DNA of 34,543 nt from Terriglobia bacterium (GTDB taxonomy: Bacteria > Acidobacteriota > Terriglobia > 20CM-2-55-15): NCBI GenBank assembly GCA_036496425.1, contig DASXLG010000179.1:1-34543 (forward strand), in the 5' to 3' direction. The notes beneath the pieces are model-generated. The model was not told where the DNA came from, made no database searches, and was given only the letters and a program-made list of their open reading frames with translations. The position numbers were made by a program, and so were the translations under genes. Within the stretch, counting starts at the first letter, position 1; each line of letters opens with the position of its first letter. Positions 24,492-32,043 of this stretch are shown piece after piece.

Positions 24492-25724
24492 ATGTCGCGC
24501 GAGCTAAAGACGGTAGCGTTGGACGCGCCACGCGCGGCATCACGCGAGCACTGGTACGCCGTTCTTGCATCCACGATCGGCTGGACGCTGGATTCCTTCG
24601 ATTACTTCGTCGTGGTCATGGTTCTCACGGAGATCGCGAAGGAATTTCACCGCACAAACGCCGAGGTCGCACTGACGATCACACTCACGCTGGCGATGCG
24701 GCCCGTCGGGGCATTCCTGTTCGGTCTGATGGCGGACAGATACGGCAGGCGCATTCCCCTGATGATCGATGTGATCGCGTTCTCCGTGTTGTCGGTCGCT
24801 ACGGGGCTGGCCCCGAATTTCAAAACGTTCCTCATTGTGCGCGCCCTGTTCGGCATCGCCATGGGAGGGGAGTGGGGCGCCGGTGCATCCCTCGTGATGG
24901 AGAAGGTCGCGCCGAAGTGGCGCGGTTTACTGTCCGGCGTTCTGCAGCAGGGCTATACGACAGGGAATCTGCTGGCTTCGCTGGCCTACTTTCTCATCGT
25001 GCCGCATTTCGGATGGCGGGCTCTGTTCTTTGTGGGAGGAGCGCCGGCGCTGCTGGCCTTTTTCATCCGCCGCAATGTCAGCGAGTCCGAAGTATGGGAA
25101 CGGACGCGCCGTAAGGAATGGCGGGATCTCTGGGCGGTGATTCGCGCGAATTGGAAGGTTTTCGCTTACCTCGTGCTGTTTCTGACGTTCATGGGTTTCT
25201 GCGGTCACGGCACGCAGGATATGTATCCGACCTTCCTCAAGACGCAGCGCGGCTTCTCGGCTCAGGGCGCGGCCGTGATGACGATGATCGCGAATCTCGG
25301 CGCCCTCGTCGGCGGCATTCTTGTCGCCATGACGTCCGATCGTTTCGGCAGGCGGAGGTCGATCGCGTGCGGCCTGGGTATTGCGATTCTTGTGATTCCG
25401 CTGTGGGTGTTCGCTCCGACGACAGCCATGCTGGCGGCGGGCGCTTTCCTGATTCAATTCGGCGTCCATGGAGCATGGGGCGTCGTGCCCGCGCACATTT
25501 CCGAACTGGCGCCGGATCAGATCCGCGGCTTCATGCCCGGTTTCGCTTATCAATGCGGAATTCTGCTGGCGGGCAGCATCACCTATCTTCAGGCCAGGTT
25601 TGGAGGAATGACGAGCTATTCCAACGCGATGGCGTTAACGGCGCTTGTGGTTTTTGCATGCACCGCGGCCGTGGTTTCGGCCGGCCCGGAAAAGAAGGGT
25701 GTCGTGTTTGGAAGTCCCCTGTAG
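24492..25724 (+). CDS. MFS transporter, SHS/AAHS-like
   Basis: 410 aa with 12 membrane segments. It starts with WYAVLASTIGWTLDSFDYFV, a pattern seen in the sialate/lactate (SHS) and aromatic acid (AAHS) proton symporters. The loop 2-3 motif GLMADRYGRRIP and TM4-5 GIAMGGEWGAGASLV fit these families, and MTSDRFGRRR repeats the loop motif in the second half. One base separates it from the MBL gene, so translation is probably coupled. A carboxylate or amphiphilic organic acid is the likely kind of substrate by family; the exact one is unknown. Confidence 0.87.
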   Translation: MSRELKTVALDAPRAASREHWYAVLASTIGWTLDSFDYFVVVMVLTEIAKEFHRTNAEVALTITLTLAMRPVGAFLFGLMADRYGRRIPLMIDVIAFSVLSVATGLAPNFKTFLIVRALFGIAMGGEWGAGASLVMEKVAPKWRGLLSGVLQQGYTTGNLLASLAYFLIVPHFGWRALFFVGGAPALLAFFIRRNVSESEVWERTRRKEWRDLWAVIRANWKVFAYLVLFLTFMGFCGHGTQDMYPTFLKTQRGFSAQGAAVMTMIANLGALVGGILVAMTSDRFGRRRSIACGLGIAILVIPLWVFAPTTAMLAAGAFLIQFGVHGAWGVVPAHISELAPDQIRGFMPGFAYQCGILLAGSITYLQARFGGMTSYSNAMALTALVVFACTAAVVSAGPEKKGVVFGSPL

Positions 25725-25733
25725 GCGCGGTGT

Positions 25734-26471
25734 TTACCGGGCCGAAGCGGCGCGGGTAATCATTACGAATGCGACGATGCGGCCGTCGAGCGACATCGTG
25801 TGCTGCGTCATTTCGACGTTGAGGATCGTTCCGTCCTTGCGCCGGTGTCGTGAGGCTGTGATTTCAACGACGTTGGGAATCGGCGGTAATTCCGGCGCCA
25901 TGTGGCTTGGATCTTCCAGTATCGCGTCAATATGTTCCATCAGTAGAAATTCATCGCGCGAGTAGCGATAGAGGCGCATGGCCGCGTCGTTGACGGCGAT
26001 GAACCGGCGGGTTGTCAGGTCGTGCACCCACATTGGTTGGGGATTGCCGTCGAACAGCAGCCGGTAGCGGCCCTCGGATTCCCGGAGCGCTTCTTCAGTC
26101 TTGCGCCGCTCGGTGATGTCGCGAACCTGCAGAAGAATTGCCGTCCCCCCCATGTAGGGAATGGCACTGGAGCGAATCGACACCGGAATGCGGTTGTTGC
26201 CCGCGCCGAGACTGTAGCCTTCCACTTCGCCATCGACCAGCCTGTCCGAGCGAACAACGGATTCGCGGTACTCCGGAGGGACGAGGTCCGAGACGTTTTT
26301 CCCGACCAGTTCATCCCGGCTCAGGCCGTGCAGCTGGCAGGCCGCGGGATTCACATCGAGAACATTGCCGTCAAGGTCTTCGATAAATATCGCGTCGGGA
26401 GAACTCTCGAAAACCGTGTGGAAGAGGCGTTCCCGTTCTTCGAGTTCGTATCGATTCGTCGCGGCCTTCAT
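25734..26471 (-). CDS. Double-PAS sensor protein without output domain
   Basis: 245 aa with two PAS domains in tandem: residues ~14-122 (FHTVFESSPDAIFIEDLDGN, ILLQVRDITERR) and ~133-241 (YRLLFDGNPQPMWVHDLTTR, RHRRKDGTILNVEM), joined by an ERRKTEEALRESEGRYR linker helix typical of sensor kinases. No kinase, GGDEF, HTH or other effector follows; the stop comes right after the second domain. An in-frame TGA four codons upstream limits the start to ATG 26471, which has no good Shine-Dalgarno. It lies 45 bp after purA on the same strand and may be its last co-transcribed gene. It may act by protein interaction, or be a sensor that has lost its output. Confidence 0.87.
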   Translation of the reverse strand: MKAATNRYELEERERLFHTVFESSPDAIFIEDLDGNVLDVNPAACQLHGLSRDELVGKNVSDLVPPEYRESVVRSDRLVDGEVEGYSLGAGNNRIPVSIRSSAIPYMGGTAILLQVRDITERRKTEEALRESEGRYRLLFDGNPQPMWVHDLTTRRFIAVNDAAMRLYRYSRDEFLLMEHIDAILEDPSHMAPELPPIPNVVEITASRHRRKDGTILNVEMTQHTMSLDGRIVAFVMITRAASAR

Positions 26472-26516
26472 GGAGGAATGGCATCATAACGACAGAGCCT
26501 GCCGCTGTCAATGTTG

Positions 26517-27797
26517 CTACAGCCGGATGGTTTCGTCGCGTCCGGGCCCCGTGGATACCATGCTTATCGGAACGCCGAGATATTCGGAGAGAAACTTCAA
26601 GTAGTCTTGAGCAACCGCCGGAAGCTGGGACCATTCTTTGATTCCGGCGAGCGGCGTCTTCCAGCCCCGAATGTTCTTATAAACCGGCTGAACTTCGGCA
26701 AGGATTGCCACGTCGGCGGGAAATTCCTTCAATACGGATCCCTTGTACTTGTAGTCGACGCAGAAGGGGATTTCGTCGAACGTGTCGAGCACATCGATCT
26801 TGGTGACGACAATCGAATCCAGGGCATTGATCATCGTTGCGTATCGCGCGGCCGGCCCGTCGAACCATCCGCAGCGCCGCGGACGCCCGGTTGTGGAGCC
26901 GTATTCATTACCCCGGGTTCGAAGCTGTTCGCCGGCGCCCTCCGGAGACTCCGTGGGAAATGGACCGGCGCCGACGCGCGTGGTATACGCTTTCGAGACT
27001 CCGGTCACACTGTGCACATATTTCGGGGACACGCCAAGCCCTGTGGCGACGCCGCCTGCGGCCGCACTCGACGAGGTGACGAAGGGAAAGGTGCCGTGGT
27101 CGACATCGAGCAGCGTGCCCTGAGCCCCTTCGAAGAGGATCGCTTTGCCGGCACGGATCATCTCGTTGAGCATGACGGAGGTATCGACAACGAACGGTTT
27201 TATTCTGGCGCCATACTCCGCATACGAATCGCAGATCGGTTCCGGATCGATGGTCTGCGGATATTTCAGCGCCTCGAGCTCGCGGTTCTTCTCGGCAACC
27301 TGTGCCCGGATCTTTTCCGGAAGCGTCTCGGGGCTGATCAGATCGCAAACGCGCAGCCCGCGGCGGCCCATTTTGTCTTCGTAGGCGGGCCCGATGCCGC
27401 GAGAGGTCGTACCGATACGCCGTTCGCCGAGTTGCTTTTCGATCGCAGCTTCGAGCACCCGGTGATAGGGAAGAATGACGTGACAGCGATTGGAGACATA
27501 AAGTCGTCCTTCGACGGAGACATCCATCGCCCTTTGTATCGCCTGCGATTCTTCGATCAAGGCGAGCGGGTCGAGCACGACCCCGCCTCCAATCACGCAT
27601 TTCACATTGGGCTGGAAGATGCCGGAAGGAATCAGGTGAAGGACATGCCGCCGGTTGCCGAAACTGACGGTGTGTCCGGCATTGTGGCCGCCCTGATAGC
27701 GCGCGACGCAGTCGTACGCCTCCGAAAGGATGTCGACAATCTTACCCTTTCCCTCGTCGCCCCACTGGGCGCCTACAACTGCGAGATTTCTGCTCAC
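26517..27797 (-). CDS. purA: Adenylosuccinate synthetase
   Basis: 426 aa, the usual length. It catalyses the GTP-dependent joining of IMP and aspartate, the first committed step of AMP synthesis. The N-terminal G-Q-W-G-D-E-G-K-G-K variant reads AQWGDEGKGK (residues 10-19). The catalytic His region is GGHNAGHTV, the conserved GTTSRGIGPAYEDK follows near residue 135, and the C-terminal region has VSTGPGRDETI. Translation starts at a GTG that shares its first G with the trxA TAG stop (TAGTG), so the two are translationally coupled. Linking a housekeeping purine gene to thioredoxin is unusual, and both may be expressed with the small protein upstream. Confidence 0.97.
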   Translation of the reverse strand: MSRNLAVVGAQWGDEGKGKIVDILSEAYDCVARYQGGHNAGHTVSFGNRRHVLHLIPSGIFQPNVKCVIGGGVVLDPLALIEESQAIQRAMDVSVEGRLYVSNRCHVILPYHRVLEAAIEKQLGERRIGTTSRGIGPAYEDKMGRRGLRVCDLISPETLPEKIRAQVAEKNRELEALKYPQTIDPEPICDSYAEYGARIKPFVVDTSVMLNEMIRAGKAILFEGAQGTLLDVDHGTFPFVTSSSAAAGGVATGLGVSPKYVHSVTGVSKAYTTRVGAGPFPTESPEGAGEQLRTRGNEYGSTTGRPRRCGWFDGPAARYATMINALDSIVVTKIDVLDTFDEIPFCVDYKYKGSVLKEFPADVAILAEVQPVYKNIRGWKTPLAGIKEWSQLPAVAQDYLKFLSEYLGVPISMVSTGPGRDETIRL

Positions 27798-28123
27798 TAC
27801 AGATGTTTATCGAGAGCTTTGGTGATCACGCTCTTGTCGACGGCCCCGACGATCTGTTCCTTCACCTGGCCGTCTTTGATCACGAGCAGCGTTGGAATAC
27901 CCCGGATATTGAACTTCGCGGCCGTTGAGCCGTTGGCATCGACATCGAGTTTGCCGACTTTGACGCGGCCTTTATATTCTTCGGCGATCGCGTCAACGGT
28001 GGGAGCGAGAGCACGGCATGGCGCACACCACGCTGCCCAGAAGTCCACCAGGACTGGTGTGTTTGCCTTGACCACTTCGGCTTCGAAGTTGGTGTCCGTG
28101 ATCTCAATCGTGTTAGCGCCCAT
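27797..28123 (-). CDS. trxA: Thioredoxin
   Basis: 108 aa, the complete thioredoxin fold. The active site WCAPC is at residues 32-36; the common form is WCGPC, and an Ala at this position occurs in some thioredoxins and may shift the redox potential. The cis-Pro segment GIPTLLVIKDG and the preceding DVDANGSTAAKFNIR are standard. GGAGG lies 5 bp upstream of ATG 28123. It is the second gene of the small protein-trxA-purA series, with an 18-bp gap upstream and a 1-bp overlap downstream. It is a cytosolic disulfide reductase partner for thioredoxin reductase, which is not in the window. Confidence 0.97.
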   Translation of the reverse strand: MGANTIEITDTNFEAEVVKANTPVLVDFWAAWCAPCRALAPTVDAIAEEYKGRVKVGKLDVDANGSTAAKFNIRGIPTLLVIKDGQVKEQIVGAVDKSVITKALDKHL

Positions 28124-28141
28124 GTATCCTCCAGAAAAATT

Positions 28142-28324
28142 CTACACTAACACGTCAATCTTCGGTGGCTGCTCCTGCTCGATTTCTCCGCTCGGAGTGT
28201 AAATGGGCGCCGATGCGATCCGCTCGCGCTTAGGCTGCGGCGGCTTGCGTTGCTGTTGCTTTCGTTCGTCATGCTGCGAGGACCCGGCGATATTCGCGAA
28301 GTTGCTCAGTGGCATGATCTCCAT
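28142..28324 (-). CDS. Small hypothetical protein (60 aa) upstream of trxA
   Basis: ATG 28324 has AGGAG 6 bp upstream, and the frame ends 18 bp before trxA. The protein starts MEIMPLSNFANIAGSS and continues with a strongly charged middle rich in Lys, Arg, Gln and Pro, then ends in an acidic PPKIDVLV tail. It has no Cys and no hydrophobic segment, and is probably disordered. The longer frame from 28489 would overlap the divergent methyltransferase gene. The spacing and Shine-Dalgarno argue that it is expressed as the first gene of the trxA operon; the role is unknown. Confidence 0.6.
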   Translation of the reverse strand: MEIMPLSNFANIAGSSQHDERKQQQRKPPQPKRERIASAPIYTPSGEIEQEQPPKIDVLV

Positions 28325-28388
28325 AGAGTTCTCCTGATGGGTATATCGGTCTGGGAAGCTTTCGACTTTATGGGAAAATGAATTTGAC

Positions 28389-29033
28389 ATGAATTTCAAG
28401 CATCGCGAAGATCTGACGGAGATCATGGACGACGTCAACCGTCCGGAGCACGAGTTCCAGCTCGCATATCGGGAGCTGAAGGTCATCAACGAACGGCTCG
28501 GCGGAATCCGCGCGATCGAGCGCTTTTTGCCTCAGGTTCCCAATCTGCTCATCCTGGATGTGGCTGCCGGCGGCTGCGACGTCAGCGACGCGTTGCTTGA
28601 TCGTATGCGCTGCCGGGTTGTCGGTTTGGATTTAAATGCCGGCGGATTGAAGCTTGCGAGGCGCACCTGGCCGGTTGCGGGAGATGCGTTAAAACTGCCC
28701 TTTGCGGATAAGACCTTTGATGTCGTGATGTCGTCGCTGTTCTTTCACCATGTCTCCAATGATGATTGTCCCCGGGTGCTGGCCGAAATGTGGCGCGTGT
28801 GCCGGCGGCGCGTTATCGTGAACGATTTGCATCGGCACGCCGCGGCGTATTACTCGTTTCGATTGCTCGCCGCGCTCTTCAGTAAGAGCGAAATGGTGAA
28901 ACATGACGGTCCGGTGTCGGTACGGCGGGCTTTTCATCCTCAAGACTTATTAAAGTTCTCGGAGCGTGCGGGAGTGCCGGCGCGCGTTCATCGCAGTTTC
29001 CCGTTTCGCCTGGTCCTGGTGGCCGACCGATGA
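28389..29033 (+). CDS. Class I SAM-dependent methyltransferase
   Basis: 214 aa. Motif I is LILDVAAGGCDVSDAL near residue 53, followed by VVGLDLN (motif II), GDALKLPFADKTFDVVMSSL (motif III/IV) and HHVSN. The start MNFKHREDLTEIMDDVNRPE and the order of motifs resemble UbiE/COQ5-like enzymes that follow type III polyketide synthases, but no such synthase is in the window. It overlaps the FAD gene by ATGA at 29030-29033, so the two are translationally coupled. It is divergent from the trxA operon, with 64 bp between the starts. The methyl acceptor is unknown. Confidence 0.87.
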   Translation: MNFKHREDLTEIMDDVNRPEHEFQLAYRELKVINERLGGIRAIERFLPQVPNLLILDVAAGGCDVSDALLDRMRCRVVGLDLNAGGLKLARRTWPVAGDALKLPFADKTFDVVMSSLFFHHVSNDDCPRVLAEMWRVCRRRVIVNDLHRHAAAYYSFRLLAALFSKSEMVKHDGPVSVRRAFHPQDLLKFSERAGVPARVHRSFPFRLVLVADR

Positions 29034-29977
29034 TCCAGCGGGATGTTGTCGTGATTGGCGGCAGCCTGGCCGGTTCGGCATGTGCGCGTGAGCTGGTGCG
29101 ATTGGGTGTGGACGCCGTCGCTCTGGAGCGTGACCGGTTTCCGCGGCACAAGGTGTGCGGTGGATTTCTATCGCCCGGCGCTGTTGCCGGCCTGAAGGCG
29201 CTCGATATTCTGGAGGATGTCCGGCGCGCGGGGGCGGTGGAAGTGATGTCGGCGCGAGTCCGGGCCGGCTCGGCCGATGTGGAGATTCCATTCGAGCGGC
29301 CGGGATTGGGAATCTCGCGCAGCACGCTGGATGACATCGTGGCGCGGTGCGCCGCGGTGGAGCAAGGTCATGCCGTGCAGCACGTCCGCCGTTCAGGGCG
29401 GGGCTTCGTTGTGGACGATGTGTCGTGCCGCGTCGTGATTGACGCAGCAGGGAAGCTCAGCCGCTTCACAAAACGGCGCACTGAAGATGAATTCGGCATT
29501 CAATATTTTGAAGGAGGCGGGCATGGGCCGGTGCTCGACTTCTGGTTCCTTGATGACGCATACGGCGGAGGCGTGTCGGTGGACGGAGGCCGGTCGAATT
29601 TTTCTTTTCTTATCCGGAAAGACGCATTGCGGAAGTACACCGATCGGCCGGGCTGCCTTGTAACGGGCCCTCTCGCTTACGAGCGGGTTCCGGGTGATTT
29701 TATCGCCATCGGAGACGCCTCCGGGATGGTGGATCCGTTCTGCGGTGAAGGCATGCGGCACGCTCTTGAAAGCGGTATCCTTGCGGCGCGTGTCGTCGCG
29801 GCCGGGATTCGGCGCGGCGCCCGGTATGAAGAAATGAAATGGGAGTATGAAGCGCGATGGCAACGCCGCTGGGCCGTGCGAAGGGAAATCGGCGCAGTGC
29901 TGCGCCGTTGGCGGGGATGGTTCGGGCCCGCGCTGCGTGTTGCGCCGGCCTGGCTGGTAAACCGGATCTGGGACTGA
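29030..29977 (+). CDS. FAD-dependent oxidoreductase, geranylgeranyl-reductase/UbiH-like
   Basis: 315 aa. The N-terminal Rossmann motif reads VVVIGGSLAGSACARELVRLG, and a conserved PRHKVCGG follows near residue 38, typical of the geranylgeranyl reductase family. The later FAD-binding segment is FIAIGDASGMVDPFCGEGM, with the usual GD and helix-capping Gly. Such enzymes reduce isoprenoid double bonds or hydroxylate polyketide-derived rings. Pairing with an overlapping methyltransferase is a recurring motif in specialised-metabolite clusters. The domain is slightly short (normally ~370-400 aa), lacking part of the C-terminal substrate domain. The C-terminal ~45 residues are Arg/Trp-rich. Confidence 0.87.
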   Translation: MIQRDVVVIGGSLAGSACARELVRLGVDAVALERDRFPRHKVCGGFLSPGAVAGLKALDILEDVRRAGAVEVMSARVRAGSADVEIPFERPGLGISRSTLDDIVARCAAVEQGHAVQHVRRSGRGFVVDDVSCRVVIDAAGKLSRFTKRRTEDEFGIQYFEGGGHGPVLDFWFLDDAYGGGVSVDGGRSNFSFLIRKDALRKYTDRPGCLVTGPLAYERVPGDFIAIGDASGMVDPFCGEGMRHALESGILAARVVAAGIRRGARYEEMKWEYEARWQRRWAVRREIGAVLRRWRGWFGPALRVAPAWLVNRIWD

Positions 29978-29998
29978 CGCCAAATTTCAGCATGGCGT

Positions 29999-30136
29999 GT
30001 GAGCGACCCCCTGCCGTGCGCTTCGCGCCCGGCTCTCCCCCTGTATCAGGGGGAGAGTCGTGTTGAGTTAAGCGGGTTGCTGTCCCCCTGATACAGGGGG
30101 ACAGCCGTGCCGGAGGCACGGCAGGGGGTCGCTCAC
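29999..30136. repeat. Intergenic repeat with inverted copies and GC hairpins
   Basis: GTGAGCGACCCCCTGCCGTG at the left reads again, inverted, at the right end. Each copy contains a hairpin: CTCTCCCCCTG-TAT-CAGGGGGAGAG on the left and a perfect one built on GTCCCCCTGATACAGGGGGAC on the right. It fills most of the gap between the FAD and glycosyltransferase genes. Its transcription could terminate upstream messages or be processed. Confidence 0.75.
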
Positions 30137-30166
30137 GACGACTTTTTACATTTTCCGAACGCATCA

Positions 30167-31291
30167 ATGTACATTCTCGCCATCATCGCCATTCTGCAAG
30201 GCCTGCTGACGCTCGTCGACGGCATCCGCAGCGCGCGCCATATGCGGACGTACCGTCCGGGGCGGGCCAATGGCCATCGGCGTGTCGTGGTGTTTTGCCC
30301 ATGCAAGGGTATCGATCAGGGATTCGACAAGAATATTCGATCGATCCTGAACCAGGACTATCGCAACTATGATGTGCAGTTTATCGTCGAAGCCGACGAC
30401 GATCCCGCTTATTCGGCTCTGAAGCGCCTGGGCGCGAATATCCTCGTCGCGGGCCGGGCATCCGACTGCGGGCAGAAAGTTCACAACCTTGCCTACGCCG
30501 TGGCGCGCAGAAGCGACGCCGGGATTTATGTGTTCTGCGATTCCGACGTGCGATTTCCCCACGACTGGCTGTCCCATCTCATCGCGCCACTCGATGCCAC
30601 CAACGTCACGACCGGCTACCGATGGTACGTTGCCACCCGCTTCCATTTTCCGACGCTGCTGCGTTCCGCCTGGAACGCGTCGTCCGTCTCAATTCTCGGC
30701 GATCACGGCCGGAATTTCGCCTGGGGCGGTTCCACGGCGTTATATCGCTCGACCTTCGAGCGTCTGAAGATTCTCGACGCCTGGCGGGGATCGATCAGCG
30801 ACGATTACGCCGTCACACGCGCCGCCCAGCGTCATGCGTCGAAAATCGTCTTTGTGCCGCAGTGTCTGGTCCCGTCCTACGGGGAATGCAGCTTCAGTGA
30901 AGCGCTGGAATTCACGACGCGACAGGTCGTTATTACCCGGGTTTACCATCCCGGGCTCTGGCGCGCCGGGTTCCTCGGACATGCGATCTTCAACGCCGCA
31001 TTCTGGATTCTTCCGTTCTTTCATCCGTGGCTCTGGCTCGCGCTTTACAGCCTTTCGGCCACCAGGGCCGCGATCCGGCAACGCGCCATCCGGACGGCGC
31101 TTGCGCCGGAGGTCTGGTCCGGTCACGATTGGTTCTATATTCTGTGTTCGCCGCTGGTGGCTCTGTTGTATCTGTACAACATGGTCGCTTCGGCGCTGGG
31201 GAACGAGATCGTATGGCGGCAGATCCACTACAAACTCATTTCTCCCAACGAGACACGCGTGTCTGGCGGATCCGCTGCAAGCGAAAGCTGA
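30167..31291 (+). CDS. Membrane-associated family 2/21-like glycosyltransferase
   Basis: With ATG 30167 the protein is 374 aa and starts with a membrane helix (MYILAIIAILQGLLTLVDGI). The longer start at 30107 lies inside the repeat. The catalytic GT-A core shows FCPCKGID, then SDCGQK near residue 99, then the metal-binding D-x-D as FCDSDVRF (125-127), then SDDYAV and an R-rich TTRQVVITRVY where GT21 enzymes have (Q/R)xxRW. Two membrane segments follow (FNAAFWILPFFHPWLW and CSPLVALLYLYNM). This plan fits ceramide-glucosyltransferase/HpnI-like enzymes acting on a lipid acceptor. The last 79 bp overlap the radical SAM start in the +1 frame. Confidence 0.85.
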   Translation: MYILAIIAILQGLLTLVDGIRSARHMRTYRPGRANGHRRVVVFCPCKGIDQGFDKNIRSILNQDYRNYDVQFIVEADDDPAYSALKRLGANILVAGRASDCGQKVHNLAYAVARRSDAGIYVFCDSDVRFPHDWLSHLIAPLDATNVTTGYRWYVATRFHFPTLLRSAWNASSVSILGDHGRNFAWGGSTALYRSTFERLKILDAWRGSISDDYAVTRAAQRHASKIVFVPQCLVPSYGECSFSEALEFTTRQVVITRVYHPGLWRAGFLGHAIFNAAFWILPFFHPWLWLALYSLSATRAAIRQRAIRTALAPEVWSGHDWFYILCSPLVALLYLYNMVASALGNEIVWRQIHYKLISPNETRVSGGSAASES

Positions 31292-31335
31292 ACACGATGA
31301 TTCGAAATTGCCTCCGTGAAGCGGGACGCTGCTGA
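31213..31335 (+). pseudogene. Truncated 5' end of a radical SAM gene (left copy)
   Basis: An ATG at 31213 opens a frame whose first ~29 codons (MAADPLQTHFSQRDTRVWRI through KLNTMI) match the start of the radical SAM gene at 33841. After 31298 the sequence diverges and the frame ends at 31333-31335, before any iron-sulfur motif. It is the left junction of the inserted region. Confidence 0.75.
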
Positions 31336-31416
31336 CGGAATGGTAGGAATTGTTCAACAGGGATCGCCGTCGATGGCGTGGTGGGTTTTCCGCGCATATC
31401 GGGCATTGGACTAAAC

Positions 31417-31815
31417 CTGTTCACATGTGACGCGACAGGCTTCCGCATCAGCGAAGCCGTCCTCTTGAAGCCTGGCCATATCGACTCCGGCCGAATGGTG
31501 ATTCGCGTCGAATAAGGCAAAGGTCAGAAGGATCGCTATGTGATGTTGTCACCACGCCTGCTGGAGACATCCGGCCCTGGTGGCGTACCGCCAGGCCGCA
31601 AGTCTGGCTTTTTCCGGGCCAGCGCGGCGACAAACCGATCACGCGCCATGCGGTCGAGAAAGCATGTGCCATGAGGCGCACCTCCGTTCGAATATTTCTA
31701 AACCCATCACGCCCCACTGCATGCGGCTCATGCGTTTCGTTCCATATGCTGAAAAACGGCACCGCCGTCCGTACCATCCAGCTCCTGTTGGGGCATCGCA
31801 GTATGCATTCCCAGG
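31417..31815 (+). pseudogene. Decayed tyrosine recombinase (XerD/IS91-associated type)
   Basis: Pieces of one integrase can be read in order on the plus strand: CDATGFRISEAVLLKPGHID, RMVIRVE, an in-frame TAA (probably from CAA), GKGQKDRYVMLSPRLLE, then a frameshift to RPQVWLFPGQRGDKPITRHA, another shift to AHLRSNISKPITPHCMR, and a third to TAVRTIQLLLGHRSM. The Arg of the GxRxSE box, an HxxR-like box and LGHRS are visible, but the catalytic Tyr is lost and the N-terminal domain is absent. The nearest known type is the integrase family that accompanies IS91-like elements. It is inactive. Confidence 0.8.
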
Positions 31816-31914
31816 AAGGGGAATGCATTGATCTGGGCCAACATGCGCGAGTGCGGATCGAAGGAGCGGCCCGATCCAGAATGCGTACGAGCGGCGCTGT
31901 AAGGCCTGGTCCCG

Positions 31915-32040
31915 ATGATCGCCCTATCGACGGGAACGCAGATCCGGATTGCCGCCGGGGTAACGGATCTGCGGCGAGGATTCACGGGGCTGAGCACGCA
32001 GGTGCAGACGGTTCTGAAAGAAAGTCCGTTTTCGGGCCGA
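31915..32040 (+). pseudogene. Truncated IS66-type TnpB (Orf2) fragment
   Basis: ATG 31915 starts a 42-codon match to the N-terminus of IS66 family TnpB: MIALSTGTQIRIAAGVTDLR, then RGFTGLSTQVQTVLKESPFS. Functional TnpB is about 115 aa; here the match stops at GR, 3 bp before the stop codon of the convergent Fic gene, so the Fic segment interrupted or replaced it. No IS66 transposase (TnpC) is present. Confidence 0.75.
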
Positions 32041-32043
32041 AGC

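Noticed and set aside
26511-28202. Long open frame (563 codons) on the plus strand
   Set aside because: It is antisense to purA and trxA, which are unmistakable.
30107-30166. Upstream extension of the glycosyltransferase
   Set aside because: It lies in the inverted repeat and precedes a proper membrane-helix start at 30167.
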